Source: Planctomycetota bacterium
GTDB lineage: Bacteria; Planctomycetota; UBA8742; UBA2392
Assembly (NCBI GenBank): GCA_020638675.1
Contig: JACKID010000001.1
Location: 930,001-994,000 of the forward strand
Direction of reading: 5' to 3'
DNA: 64,000 nt
Positions 36,060 to 44,650 of the stretch are shown piece by piece. Position numbers and translations under genes: made by a program. Each line of letters starts with the position of its first letter. The first letter of the stretch is position 1. The notes beneath the pieces are model-generated. The model was not told where the DNA came from and did no database searches. It saw only the letters and a list, made by a program, of their open reading frames with translations.

Positions 36060-36668
36060 ATGGCAGCCGACTCCACAACTGAAGCCGATACCCGCTCCGC
36101 CATCTTGCGCGAGGCGGCGGGCCTGTTTGCCGGCCGGGGCTACGACGCCGTCAGCGTTCGCGAGATTGTGGAAGCGGCCGGTGTCACCAAGCCGGCTCTC
36201 TACTACCACTTTGGTAGCAAAGAGGGCGTCGCGGCGGCACTGATTGCGGAGTTCCTGGCGGCAGCGACTGAAACCCGCGAACGTGTTTTTGCCCAGACGA
36301 CGAGCGTTCGCGACCTGCTTGAGCTGTACACGAGAGAGATGCTCGCGCTGGCACAGCAGTATCGCAACACGCTCGCGTTTGCTTTCTCCATCTGGTTTGG
36401 GCGCAGCAGCCTGAAAGATCTGGTCAAGCAGGCCGAAGAGTACGACTGCAAGGTCGCCGAAGAATGGATCCAGCTTCTGCGCGCGCGCGGCATGTCTGAA
36501 CGCGCTGCAAGCGTGACGATCAAGGCGTTCTGGGCGATGTTGATGCACGAATTAATGAAGGTGGTGCAATGTCCGGAATTCACCGGTTGCGCCTACTCGT
36601 TAGCTGACGAAATAGCAACGCTCGTGCTGCACGGAGTGGCAGCCTTTGACGAAGGAACAGAAGCATGA
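36060..36668 (+). CDS. TetR/AcrR-family transcriptional regulator
   Basis: 202 residues. N-terminal HTH: AILREAAGLFAGRGYDAVSVREIVEAAGVTKPALYYHFGSKEGV, the standard TetR signature. The C-terminal helical domain senses ligand. The ATG at 36060 is preferred over 36024, which lies upstream of the palindromic operator. Its stop overlaps the start of the adaptor gene (ATGA), so regulator and pump form one autoregulated operon. Ligand unknown, presumably a pump substrate. Confidence 0.9.
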   Translation: MAADSTTEADTRSAILREAAGLFAGRGYDAVSVREIVEAAGVTKPALYYHFGSKEGVAAALIAEFLAAATETRERVFAQTTSVRDLLELYTREMLALAQQYRNTLAFAFSIWFGRSSLKDLVKQAEEYDCKVAEEWIQLLRARGMSERAASVTIKAFWAMLMHELMKVVQCPEFTGCAYSLADEIATLVLHGVAAFDEGTEA

Positions 36669-37876
36669 GGACGCGAAACATCGTGATGCTCGCCTTGCCC
36701 CTTGTTTTGGCAGCGTGCGGAAACTCCGGGGCACCGGAAGTCAACGAGTCCAAGCAGATTCGCAACGTAATCGTGCAGCTGGTGAAGCCGCAGCGGCTGG
36801 AGGTCAAGATCAAGCTGCCCGTGGTGATCCGCCCGCGCGAGGAGCTGGTTCTGCGTGCGGCCGCACCGGGCAACATCGTCGCTCTTGCCTATGACGAGGG
36901 TGAAGTGGTCCCGGCGTCATCCATGCCAGAGGCGAAGTGGCTCGAAGTGGAAGAGTATCTCGCCACACTGCCGGCCGACGCGCCGGCGCCGACCGAGGAT
37001 GAGCTGGCGTTCCGCAATCTGCGCCATCTTGTGGACGTGCCTTGCTTCGCGCGCATTGACTCGGCGCAACTGCGCGAGAGTTTCCGCGAGGCACAGGCGA
37101 ACTATGACCAGGCCGTGCGCGATCTCAAGCGCGCGCAGGACTACCCCCAAACCACCGGTGCACAACTCGACCAGGCTCGCACGCGACGCAACATCGCGCG
37201 TGCCGCGGCCGGTCGGATGCTCGCCATGATCGAAGACACCTACATCATGAACCCGATCGAGGGTGTGATGACCGACCGCATGCACAATGCCGGTGAGTAC
37301 GCGAACGGCGGTGAAGTACTGGCGCACATTGCAGTAATGGACAAGCTGGTCGCCGAGCTGGAGATTCCCGAGGCACATCGTCAGTCGCTCACGTTGGGCG
37401 AAGACATGAATGTCGTCATCGGCTCGCTCAAGGGTGGCGACGGCAAACCGATCGAGCGCAAGGCCAAGATCACGCGCATCGACACCGTGGCGCACCCTTT
37501 GACCCACAGCTTCACGGTCGAGATGACCATTCCGAACGAGGACATGAGCCTCCCGGCTGGCATCTTCGGCACGACGCAAGTAACCATCTACAGCAGCCCG
37601 GACGCGATTGTGGTTCCGCTGAGCGCCGTGCGACTGAACGGCCAAAGCAAGTCGCTGTTCGCGATTCCGGCGTCTGGTGGAGATGTCGTAAGCGAGTTGA
37701 AGGACATTGAGCTTGGCCAGTTCTCAGACCAATGGGTTGAGGTCCGCGGCGACAAGCTCAAGCCCGGCATGCGCGTCGTAACATTCGGCGCGCAGGCCCT
37801 GGCGGACGGCGACGAGGTGCACTGGACTGATGACGATCCGTACGTCGTCGGCAGTGGCGGGGAGGCCCGGGAATGA
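36665..37876 (+). CDS. RND efflux periplasmic adaptor lipoprotein
   Basis: 403 residues with lipoprotein signal LPLVLAACG (Cys19 or so). A first biotinyl-lipoyl half is visible (VVIRPREELVLRAAAPGNIVALAYDEGEVV), a helical hairpin about 135-185 (SFREAQANYDQAVRDLKRAQ), the second lipoyl half (DTYIMNPIEGVMTDRMHNAGEYANGGEVLAHIAVMDKL), then beta-barrel and membrane-proximal domains. An insertion after the first lipoyl half (about 78-120) is unusual. It connects the permease to an outer-membrane duct; no TolC gene adjoins, so a duct from elsewhere must serve. Confidence 0.88.
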   Translation: MRTRNIVMLALPLVLAACGNSGAPEVNESKQIRNVIVQLVKPQRLEVKIKLPVVIRPREELVLRAAAPGNIVALAYDEGEVVPASSMPEAKWLEVEEYLATLPADAPAPTEDELAFRNLRHLVDVPCFARIDSAQLRESFREAQANYDQAVRDLKRAQDYPQTTGAQLDQARTRRNIARAAAGRMLAMIEDTYIMNPIEGVMTDRMHNAGEYANGGEVLAHIAVMDKLVAELEIPEAHRQSLTLGEDMNVVIGSLKGGDGKPIERKAKITRIDTVAHPLTHSFTVEMTIPNEDMSLPAGIFGTTQVTIYSSPDAIVVPLSAVRLNGQSKSLFAIPASGGDVVSELKDIELGQFSDQWVEVRGDKLKPGMRVVTFGAQALADGDEVHWTDDDPYVVGSGGEARE

Positions 37877-40800
37877 TAGTCACCAACTTCTCCGTCAAGC
37901 ACCGTGTGGCAGTCTTCGTGCTGATGGCCGGCATCGCGTTGCTGGGCATGTTCAGCTACATGACGCTGCCGCGCGAGAGCAGCCCGGACATCAAGGTTCC
38001 GCTCGTCACGATTGCTGTCCCTTGGCCTGAGGCCAGTCCGGCCGACGTCGAGCAATCGATCACGCTGCCACTTGAGCGAAAACTGAAGAACCTGAAGGGC
38101 CTTGATGAGCTGACCAGCGTGTCTGTTGAAGGCGCAAGCATCACCACTTGCAAGTTCGACCCTGACATTCCAGTCGAAGAGGCGCTCCAGAAGGTGCGCG
38201 AGAAAGTCGACATCGCCAAGGCCGAGTTCCCGGTCGATGCCGAAGATGAGACAGTCTCAGAGCTCAGCTTCTCCGAGTTCCCGATCATGATCGTGACCCT
38301 GTACGGCGCCGAAGTGCCCGTGCTTGAGCACATCGCGGAAGAGTTGCAGGACCGGATTGAGACAATCCCCGGCGTACTGAGCGTCGGCATCAACGGCGGC
38401 CTGGAGCCCGAGATCGAGATCGAAGTCGATCCGGAAAAGCTCGAGGGCTACAAGCTTCCGGTCAATGACCTCATTGCGAAGCTTCGCGGCGAGAACGTCG
38501 ACGTTTCTGCAGGTGGTGTGGACACAGGCAGCGTCAAGCCGTCTGTACGTATCCCCGGCGAATTCAAGACGGCCGCTGATGTGGAGAGTTTGCTGATTCA
38601 TTCCGTTGATGGGCGGCCGGTGTACCTCAGGGACGTTGCTCGTGCGTACCTGAGCCACAAGGACCCGATCAGCTACGCTCGTCGCGACGGCCAGCCGGCC
38701 GTGCAGTTGACGATTCAGAAGCGCGCGGGCGCGAACATCATCCCGATCACGGACGCGATCAAGTACGGCATGAAGGAAGCCAAGAACGAGTTTCCTTCGG
38801 GAGTGGATTACGCCGTGCTGCAGGACGAGTCGGACAACATCCGCAACATGATTGCGGACCTTGAGAACAACATTCTCTCGGGTCTAGTGCTGGTGCTCAT
38901 CGTGATCTTTTTCGCGCTGGGTTTGCGCAATGCCATCTTCGTGGCACTGGCGATTCCGCTCAGCCTTGCGATGAGTTTCTTCATCCTGCAGGCGATGGGG
39001 GTGACGCTGAACGTGGTGGTGCTGTTCAGCCTGATCCTCGCGCAGGGCATGCTTGTCGACAACGCCATCGTGATCATTGAGAACATCTTCCGACATATAG
39101 GCCTCGGCAAATCACCCATGCAGGCCGCCCGTGAGGCGACCGCCGAAGTGGCCTGGCCGGTGATCGCTTCCACGGCAACGACCCTTGGCGCGTTCTTTCC
39201 GATGGTCTTCTGGCCGGGGATCATGGGCGAGTTCATGAAGTTCTTGCCGATCACGGTGATCGTAACTTTGGCGTGCAGCCTGTTCGTCGCGCTGGTGATC
39301 AACCCGACGGTCGCGGCCGCCTTCATGCGCTTCCGCAAACCGCGCGAGAGTGTGCTCAACAAGAAGGTCGAAGGATTTGGCAACAGCGTAATCAGAGGCT
39401 ATGAGCACATCCTTCGGCTTGGGCTGCGCTTCCCGAAGACGTCCCTGATCGGCGCATTCGTTCTGCTGATCATGACGATTGTGGTCTATGGCAGCCTTGG
39501 CCACGGCGTCGAGCTGTTCCCAGAGGTCGAGCCCAAGCTCGCGTTCGTCAACATCACCGCACCCGAAGGTACAAGTCTCGCCAAGACGGACGCCCTGGCG
39601 CGCGTCGTGGAGTCACGCATTCCCCAGAATGAAGACATCAAGGGCATCGAGACAACCGTCGGCGGTACCGGTGTTGGCGGCAACCCGATGGAAGGCGGCG
39701 CCGATGCCACGCACCTCGCACGCGTCACAATGAGTTTCAAAAACCAGGAAGATCGCGTCGGCAGCCCGGCCAAGTATCTCGACGAACTGCGCCCGCTGAT
39801 CGCCGACCTGCCGGGTGCAGAGTTCGAGATCAAGCGCCAGTCGATGGGCCCTCCGACCGGTCCGCCCATCAACGTCGAGGTGCGCGTTGCCGATGAGAAA
39901 CAACTTGCGGACGCCGTGAAGAAGGTTCGCCGCATTGTCGAAGGCGTGCCGGGCGTCATCGACCTGCGCGACGACCTTCGCATCGGCAAGCCGGAGTTGC
40001 GGGTGCGGGTTGATCGCTCCAAGGCGGCCTTGCTGGGACTGAATACGCAGTGGATCGGCAACTTCGTGAAGATGCTGATCGCCGGCCAGCGCATCGGCGG
40101 GTACGACGACGGTCGCGAAGAACGCGACATCATCGTCCGTCTGCCTGAGAATCGTCGCAATGATCCGGCCGTGCTCGACTCCATCCGTGTCAGTGACGCG
40201 TTCGGCAACGCGATTCCGCTCTCAACTGTCTGCACCTGGGACTACGTCGGCGGCGCGGGCACGATCCGGCGCAAGGACGGCGCGCGCGTACTTACGGTTT
40301 CCGCTGACGTGGCAGAAGGCTACCAGGCGCGCGAGCTGCTGGCCGAGATCGCCAAACGAATCGAAGTCGAGAAGTCCACCATGCCGGCGGGCTTCGAAGC
40401 GACGTTCACCGGCGAGAACAAGGATCAGGAGGAGGCGTCAGCGTTCCTGATGAAGGCGTTCATGATCGCGCTGCTGGTGATCATGTTCATCCTCGTGCTT
40501 CAGTTCAACAGCGTGCTGCAGGCCGGGATCATTCTGAGCAGCGTGATTCTGTCGCTGGTGGGCGTGATGGTGAGCCTGATCGTGCTGGCCCAGCCGTTCG
40601 GCATCATCATGACCGGCGTGGCTGTCGTGGCGTTGGCAGGCGTGGTGGTGAACAACGCGATCGTGATGATCGACTACATTAACCAGTTAAGGGAGTTCCA
40701 CGGTATGGATGTCTATGAAGCCGTGGTGGAAGCCGGCAAGACACGCTTGAGACCCGTGCTGCTGACCGCGATAACCACTGCGTTAGGCCTGCTGCCGATG

Positions 40801-41127
40801 GCCTTGCAGTTCAGCTTCGACTTCCACAACTTCACCTGGGTGTTTGGCGGAGAGAGTTCCGCGTGGTGGGCGCCGCTTGCCACGGCCGTGATCTTCGGGC
40901 TGATGATTGCAACAGTGCTGACGCTGGTGCTGGTGCCGGCGGCGTACCTGGTGACGGCCGGGTGGACGGATCGCTTCCGCGCATACTTCCGCCGCGCCTT
41001 CGGCAACCCGGACGACCTGTCGGACGAGCAGAAGCAGCCGGAGTCGTCGCCGGAGGATGAAGACCGCAAGCCCGAGGACAGCGGCATCCACGAGATAGAA
41101 CCCGAGCCCGTTCCGGCGTTCGATTAG
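37873..41127 (+). CDS. RND-family efflux permease (AcrB/MdtBC-like)
   Basis: 1084 residues. Begins VTNFSVKHRVAVFVLMAGIALLGMFSYMTLPRESSPDI, the usual first helix. Motif D-like stretch LILAQGMLVDNAIVIIENIFRHIGLG in the first half and VALAGVVVNNAIVMIDYINQLR in the second; twelve helices and two large periplasmic loops. The C-terminal tail is Glu/Asp/Pro-rich (EQKQPESSPEDEDRKPED). Proton-driven export of drugs or lipophilic compounds is the family role; the charged NAIV-type helices here lack the DD pair of AcrB (GMLVDNAI keeps one Asp), as in many HAE-type pumps. The start overlaps the adaptor stop (ATGA). Confidence 0.92.
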   Translation: MIVTNFSVKHRVAVFVLMAGIALLGMFSYMTLPRESSPDIKVPLVTIAVPWPEASPADVEQSITLPLERKLKNLKGLDELTSVSVEGASITTCKFDPDIPVEEALQKVREKVDIAKAEFPVDAEDETVSELSFSEFPIMIVTLYGAEVPVLEHIAEELQDRIETIPGVLSVGINGGLEPEIEIEVDPEKLEGYKLPVNDLIAKLRGENVDVSAGGVDTGSVKPSVRIPGEFKTAADVESLLIHSVDGRPVYLRDVARAYLSHKDPISYARRDGQPAVQLTIQKRAGANIIPITDAIKYGMKEAKNEFPSGVDYAVLQDESDNIRNMIADLENNILSGLVLVLIVIFFALGLRNAIFVALAIPLSLAMSFFILQAMGVTLNVVVLFSLILAQGMLVDNAIVIIENIFRHIGLGKSPMQAAREATAEVAWPVIASTATTLGAFFPMVFWPGIMGEFMKFLPITVIVTLACSLFVALVINPTVAAAFMRFRKPRESVLNKKVEGFGNSVIRGYEHILRLGLRFPKTSLIGAFVLLIMTIVVYGSLGHGVELFPEVEPKLAFVNITAPEGTSLAKTDALARVVESRIPQNEDIKGIETTVGGTGVGGNPMEGGADATHLARVTMSFKNQEDRVGSPAKYLDELRPLIADLPGAEFEIKRQSMGPPTGPPINVEVRVADEKQLADAVKKVRRIVEGVPGVIDLRDDLRIGKPELRVRVDRSKAALLGLNTQWIGNFVKMLIAGQRIGGYDDGREERDIIVRLPENRRNDPAVLDSIRVSDAFGNAIPLSTVCTWDYVGGAGTIRRKDGARVLTVSADVAEGYQARELLAEIAKRIEVEKSTMPAGFEATFTGENKDQEEASAFLMKAFMIALLVIMFILVLQFNSVLQAGIILSSVILSLVGVMVSLIVLAQPFGIIMTGVAVVALAGVVVNNAIVMIDYINQLREFHGMDVYEAVVEAGKTRLRPVLLTAITTALGLLPMALQFSFDFHNFTWVFGGESSAWWAPLATAVIFGLMIATVLTLVLVPAAYLVTAGWTDRFRAYFRRAFGNPDDLSDEQKQPESSPEDEDRKPEDSGIHEIEPEPVPAFD

Positions 41128-41135
41128 CATTCAAC

Positions 41136-41164
41136 AAGACCCCCGGGCGACACCGGGGGTCTTT
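41136..41164 (+). terminator. terminator after the RND operon
   Basis: 11-bp stem AAGACCCCCGG / CCGGGGGTCTT with a GCGACA loop, ending in CTTTGCTT. It also separates the convergent TauE gene. Confidence 0.8.
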
Positions 41165-41166
41165 GC

Positions 41167-41931
41167 TTATGACAGTGCGAATCGCAGCAGCCCACCGATT
41201 CCTGCCAGCGTGACCAGCCCGCCCAACGCGAGGCGAAAGGGGCGCGGTTTCAGTCGCGTGTGTGCCCAGATGCCGGACAGCAAGGCTGCCACAACCACAG
41301 GTGCGGCCCAGCCAAGCCACACGAAGTGCCTGGTTGCGTACACGCCGGTCAGCCCGAGAGCTACCAGCCGGGCAAGCCCGGTTACGTTCGTGATCAGAAT
41401 GGTGCGCCCGCGGAACTCTCCGGGATCGTCACCGGCGCGGCTCAGCAGCACGAACACGACCGGGCCGCCCATCCCGAACAACCCGCCCAAAACGCCGGCC
41501 AATGCGCCGGTCGGCAGCGCCCACAGGCTGAGTGCACGCCTGGAAGCGGGCGGCAGGTCCCGCCGGGCCGCCAGGTAAACTCCCGCGCCGATCACGGCCA
41601 AAGCCAGGATCAGGGACAACCAGTGAAGATCAAGCGCGGGCAGCAGGACGGAGAACACAATCGTGACCGGGACCATGGTCGCCAACATCAGCAGCGTCAG
41701 TTTCTCGAACTTCACCTGCCGCCATAGCAGCGCGCCTAGCAGGGCGCTGGAGAGGAAGTCCGTCAGGGCAATCCAGTAGAGCCCGTCGCGCAGCGTCAGC
41801 CCGCCGTCCAGCCCGAGGGCGAGCGCAATCAGCAGACCGGCGTTGAACACGATGGCACTGGCGGCACCTGTGACGCCTTTGGCGAAGTAAGCGAAGACGC
41901 ACAGGACGCAGATGAGGATCACCGGTATCAT
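41167..41931 (-). CDS. TauE/SafE-family membrane transporter
   Basis: 254 residues, about eight hydrophobic helices. N-terminal CVFAYFAKGVTGAASAIVF and C-terminal half GALAGVLGGLFGMGGPVVFVLL match the paired GxxxGxxGxGG motifs of the TauE/SafE (DUF81) family, which exports sulfite, sulfoacetate or related organosulfur anions. No sulfur gene is nearby, so the substrate is open. Confidence 0.85.
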   Translation of the reverse strand: MIPVILICVLCVFAYFAKGVTGAASAIVFNAGLLIALALGLDGGLTLRDGLYWIALTDFLSSALLGALLWRQVKFEKLTLLMLATMVPVTIVFSVLLPALDLHWLSLILALAVIGAGVYLAARRDLPPASRRALSLWALPTGALAGVLGGLFGMGGPVVFVLLSRAGDDPGEFRGRTILITNVTGLARLVALGLTGVYATRHFVWLGWAAPVVVAALLSGIWAHTRLKPRPFRLALGGLVTLAGIGGLLRFALS

Positions 41932-41965
41932 CGCGGGCGATAGTGGCAGCGGGCGGGGGCTGTGG

Positions 41966-43915
41966 CTAGTCGCGGGATTCGCGTTCCGCAGCCCTGGCGG
42001 CAGCCTTCTCGCGCTTGGCCGTGTCGCGGGCGATTAACTCGGCCCGGTCTGACTCGAAGTGCGTGAAGATCGCCTCGGCAAGCTTCGGGGTGATGCCTTC
42101 AACTTGCGCAAGCTCATGTTGCAGTGCGAGCTTCACGCCACGTGGCGAGCCGAACTTTCGAATCAGCGCTTTCTTCTTCTTCGGACCAACACCCGGGATG
42201 GCGTCCAGGCTGCTCTTGATAGTGGACTTGCCCTTCAACTGCCGGTGGAACGTGATGGCGAACCGGTGCGCCTCGTCGCGAATGCGCATCAACAGGAACA
42301 GTGCAGGGCTGCGCTGGTCGAGCGTGACGGGCTCGTCGCGCCCGGGCAGAAATATCCGTTCGTTCGTTCGCTCGACGTCTTCGCCCCAGGCGGTCTCCCA
42401 GCCGGGACGCTTCTTGTCGCGTGACTTTGCCAGCGAGATCAGGTCGATTCCGACGACATTCATCTCGTCGAATACGGCCTGCACGCGGTTCAGTTGGCCG
42501 GTGCCGCCGTCGATCACGATCAGGTCCGGAAGATTGTCCTCTTGCATGCCGCGTTTGAGCCGACGCCGCAGCACTTCTTCCATGCTGGCGAAGTCGTCGT
42601 TGCGGTCGTGGGTCTTGATCTTGTACTTGCGGTACTGGCTCTTGGCCGGCTCGCCGTCGATGAAGCAGACGCTGCTGGCCACCGTGTCCTTGCCGCCGCC
42701 GTGCGAGATGTCGAAGCACTCCATGCGCACGGGTGTACGTTCCAGTCCTGCGGCTTCCTGCAACGCGGCGAGCAACTGCTTGTTTCGGTCTTCGGTTTCC
42801 GCGCGGACTTTCTGCGCATGGCGCGCGTTTACGTTGGCCATCTCGGCCTGCTTGGCGCGCTCGCCGCGCTGGGGGAACAGCACCTGCACTCGACGCTCGG
42901 CACGATCCGATATCCAGGAAGCGAGCGCGTCCATGCCCTCCAGCTGGATCGGCACGACGACCTCGTCGGGCACGAATGTGGCTCGGTCATAGTACTGCTT
43001 CAGGAATTGGCTCAGGATTTCGTCGTCTGGCAGCAGACTGGTGAACTCACGTGTGGCGGATTCCTCCAGCTTGCCGTCCCGGTACATCAGCGTGGCGATG
43101 CCCAGTCGGTCCGCCTCGCGGTATATGCCGTGGACGTCGCGGTGCACGGCCTTGGTCTGGCCCACCTGGGTGCGCTGGCGCATGGTGGTTTCCTGCACGG
43201 CCAGCATCTTGTCGCGCAGCTCAGCGGCCCGCTCGTACTTCAGGTCGGCCGCGGCTTGATTCATCTGACCCTCCAGCAGCTTTACGACGCTTGCGTCCTG
43301 CCCGTTGAGCACGTGGATGAAGCCCTTCAAGATGTCGGCGTAGGCCTCCTTGCTGATCATGTCCTTCACGCATGGCGCCTTGCATACGCCGATCTCGTGG
43401 TAGACGCACGGGCGTGAGCGGTTGGCCATCACGTGGTCGCTGCACAGGCGCAGCGGAAAGACGCGCTTCAGGACTTCCAGCGTCTTGTAGAGCTTGCTGG
43501 CGCTGGAGTACGGGCCAATGTACGTCGCGCCGTCATGTTTGTACTTGTGAACGATCGTCGCGCGCGGGTAGTCGTGACGCATATCGATGCGGACGCTCAC
43601 GAACGTGCGGTCGTCGCTTGCCAGCACGATGTTGTAGCGCGGGCGGAAGCGCTTGATCAGGTTGTTCTCGAGGACCAAGGCCTCTTTCTCGTTGTTGACG
43701 ACGATGAACTCGACCGTGGTCGCCTTGCGCATCAGGAACGGGATGTGGGCGCGCCCGTCGGCATCCGGCCGAAGATATGCCGGGACGCGGTTGGCGAGGC
43801 TGATCGCCTTGCCGACGTACAGCACCTTGCCGCGTGCATCCTTGAACAGGTAGCAGCCGGGCTCATGCGGTGCGGCGTAGATCTGCCGCTCAAGCAGTGT
43901 GGTCTCTTCAGGCAT
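41966..43915 (-). CDS. uvrC: UvrABC excinuclease subunit C
   Basis: 649 residues. GIY-YIG nuclease (GCYLFKDARGKVLYVGKA, 20-37), Cys cluster (LCSDHVMANRSRPCVYHEIGVCKAPCV), UVR helix (LKYERAAELRDKM), RNase H-like endonuclease (ECFDISHGGGKDTVASSVCF; VIDGGTGQLNRV), and C-terminal helix-hairpin-helix (LDAIPGVGPKKKKALIRKFGS). It makes both incisions around a lesion held by UvrB. The ATG at 43915 fits homologues; the start overlaps the CPBP gene stop by 8 bases. A Lys/Ala/Arg-rich tail ends the protein. Confidence 0.96.
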   Translation of the reverse strand: MPEETTLLERQIYAAPHEPGCYLFKDARGKVLYVGKAISLANRVPAYLRPDADGRAHIPFLMRKATTVEFIVVNNEKEALVLENNLIKRFRPRYNIVLASDDRTFVSVRIDMRHDYPRATIVHKYKHDGATYIGPYSSASKLYKTLEVLKRVFPLRLCSDHVMANRSRPCVYHEIGVCKAPCVKDMISKEAYADILKGFIHVLNGQDASVVKLLEGQMNQAAADLKYERAAELRDKMLAVQETTMRQRTQVGQTKAVHRDVHGIYREADRLGIATLMYRDGKLEESATREFTSLLPDDEILSQFLKQYYDRATFVPDEVVVPIQLEGMDALASWISDRAERRVQVLFPQRGERAKQAEMANVNARHAQKVRAETEDRNKQLLAALQEAAGLERTPVRMECFDISHGGGKDTVASSVCFIDGEPAKSQYRKYKIKTHDRNDDFASMEEVLRRRLKRGMQEDNLPDLIVIDGGTGQLNRVQAVFDEMNVVGIDLISLAKSRDKKRPGWETAWGEDVERTNERIFLPGRDEPVTLDQRSPALFLLMRIRDEAHRFAITFHRQLKGKSTIKSSLDAIPGVGPKKKKALIRKFGSPRGVKLALQHELAQVEGITPKLAEAIFTHFESDRAELIARDTAKREKAAARAAERESRD

Positions 43916-44648
43916 AGCGCGGGGCGTCTTCGCGATACAGTGCCCAGTGGGCGAACAAACCGCCCTGTATGTCATACACCGCATGCGCAAACATGGACAC
44001 CCACAGGCTGCCCGTGACCAGATACAGCACCATCAGCACGCCGCCGACAACCGCCGTGCTGACGATTCCCTTGACGCCCTGGTAGGTGTGCGCAAATCCG
44101 AACATCACGACCGCGATGCACGCGGCTGCCCACAGCGGCAGGTACCAGTTCAGCGCGGCCAGCAGGAAGCCACGGAAGAACAGCTCTTCGCCGATGCCGG
44201 CGTGGACCGATACCAGCAGCCAGATGCGTTTCTGGCTCTTTGAGCGCGGAATGATCCAGTCGTAGCGTGCGATCGCTTTGCGCACCAGCTGTCGCCCTTC
44301 GGGGTGCTTGCGAATACCGATACGCTGGAAACCGATGAAAGCCAGCAGCCCAATGGCCGCAACCGCGCCCATGGCCAGCTCGGGGAGCCTCTCGACTTGC
44401 AGCGAGAGACCGAGTTGATCGAGCGGCAGGTCTCCGAACAGGAAGTGATTCAGGGCCACGAATGCGAGCAGCCACTGCAGCGCCATCGCTTCAATGTAGA
44501 AGCGCGGGCGAATGCGATCCTGCACGTCGGGCGGCAGAGCCCGCATGCGCGGCATCGTGAAGAAGGTTGTCCACTGGGGTAGTACGCCGACCATCACCGC
44601 GACTGCAATCATGTCCCAGTAGCGTGGCTCAAATGCGGGATCGATCAT
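43908..44648 (-). CDS. CPBP-family intramembrane metalloprotease
   Basis: 246 residues with six to seven helices. Conserved motifs: GEELFFRGFLL (EExxxR), FGFAHTYQG and HAVYDIQGG, the metal-binding residues of the CPBP/Abi (Rce1-like) family. Family members cleave or protect membrane proteins and bacteriocins; most roles are unknown. Start ATG 44648, two bases after the stop of the MA-like gene; the end overlaps uvrC. Confidence 0.85.
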   Translation of the reverse strand: MIDPAFEPRYWDMIAVAVMVGVLPQWTTFFTMPRMRALPPDVQDRIRPRFYIEAMALQWLLAFVALNHFLFGDLPLDQLGLSLQVERLPELAMGAVAAIGLLAFIGFQRIGIRKHPEGRQLVRKAIARYDWIIPRSKSQKRIWLLVSVHAGIGEELFFRGFLLAALNWYLPLWAAACIAVVMFGFAHTYQGVKGIVSTAVVGGVLMVLYLVTGSLWVSMFAHAVYDIQGGLFAHWALYREDAPRYA

Positions 44649-44650
44649 GG

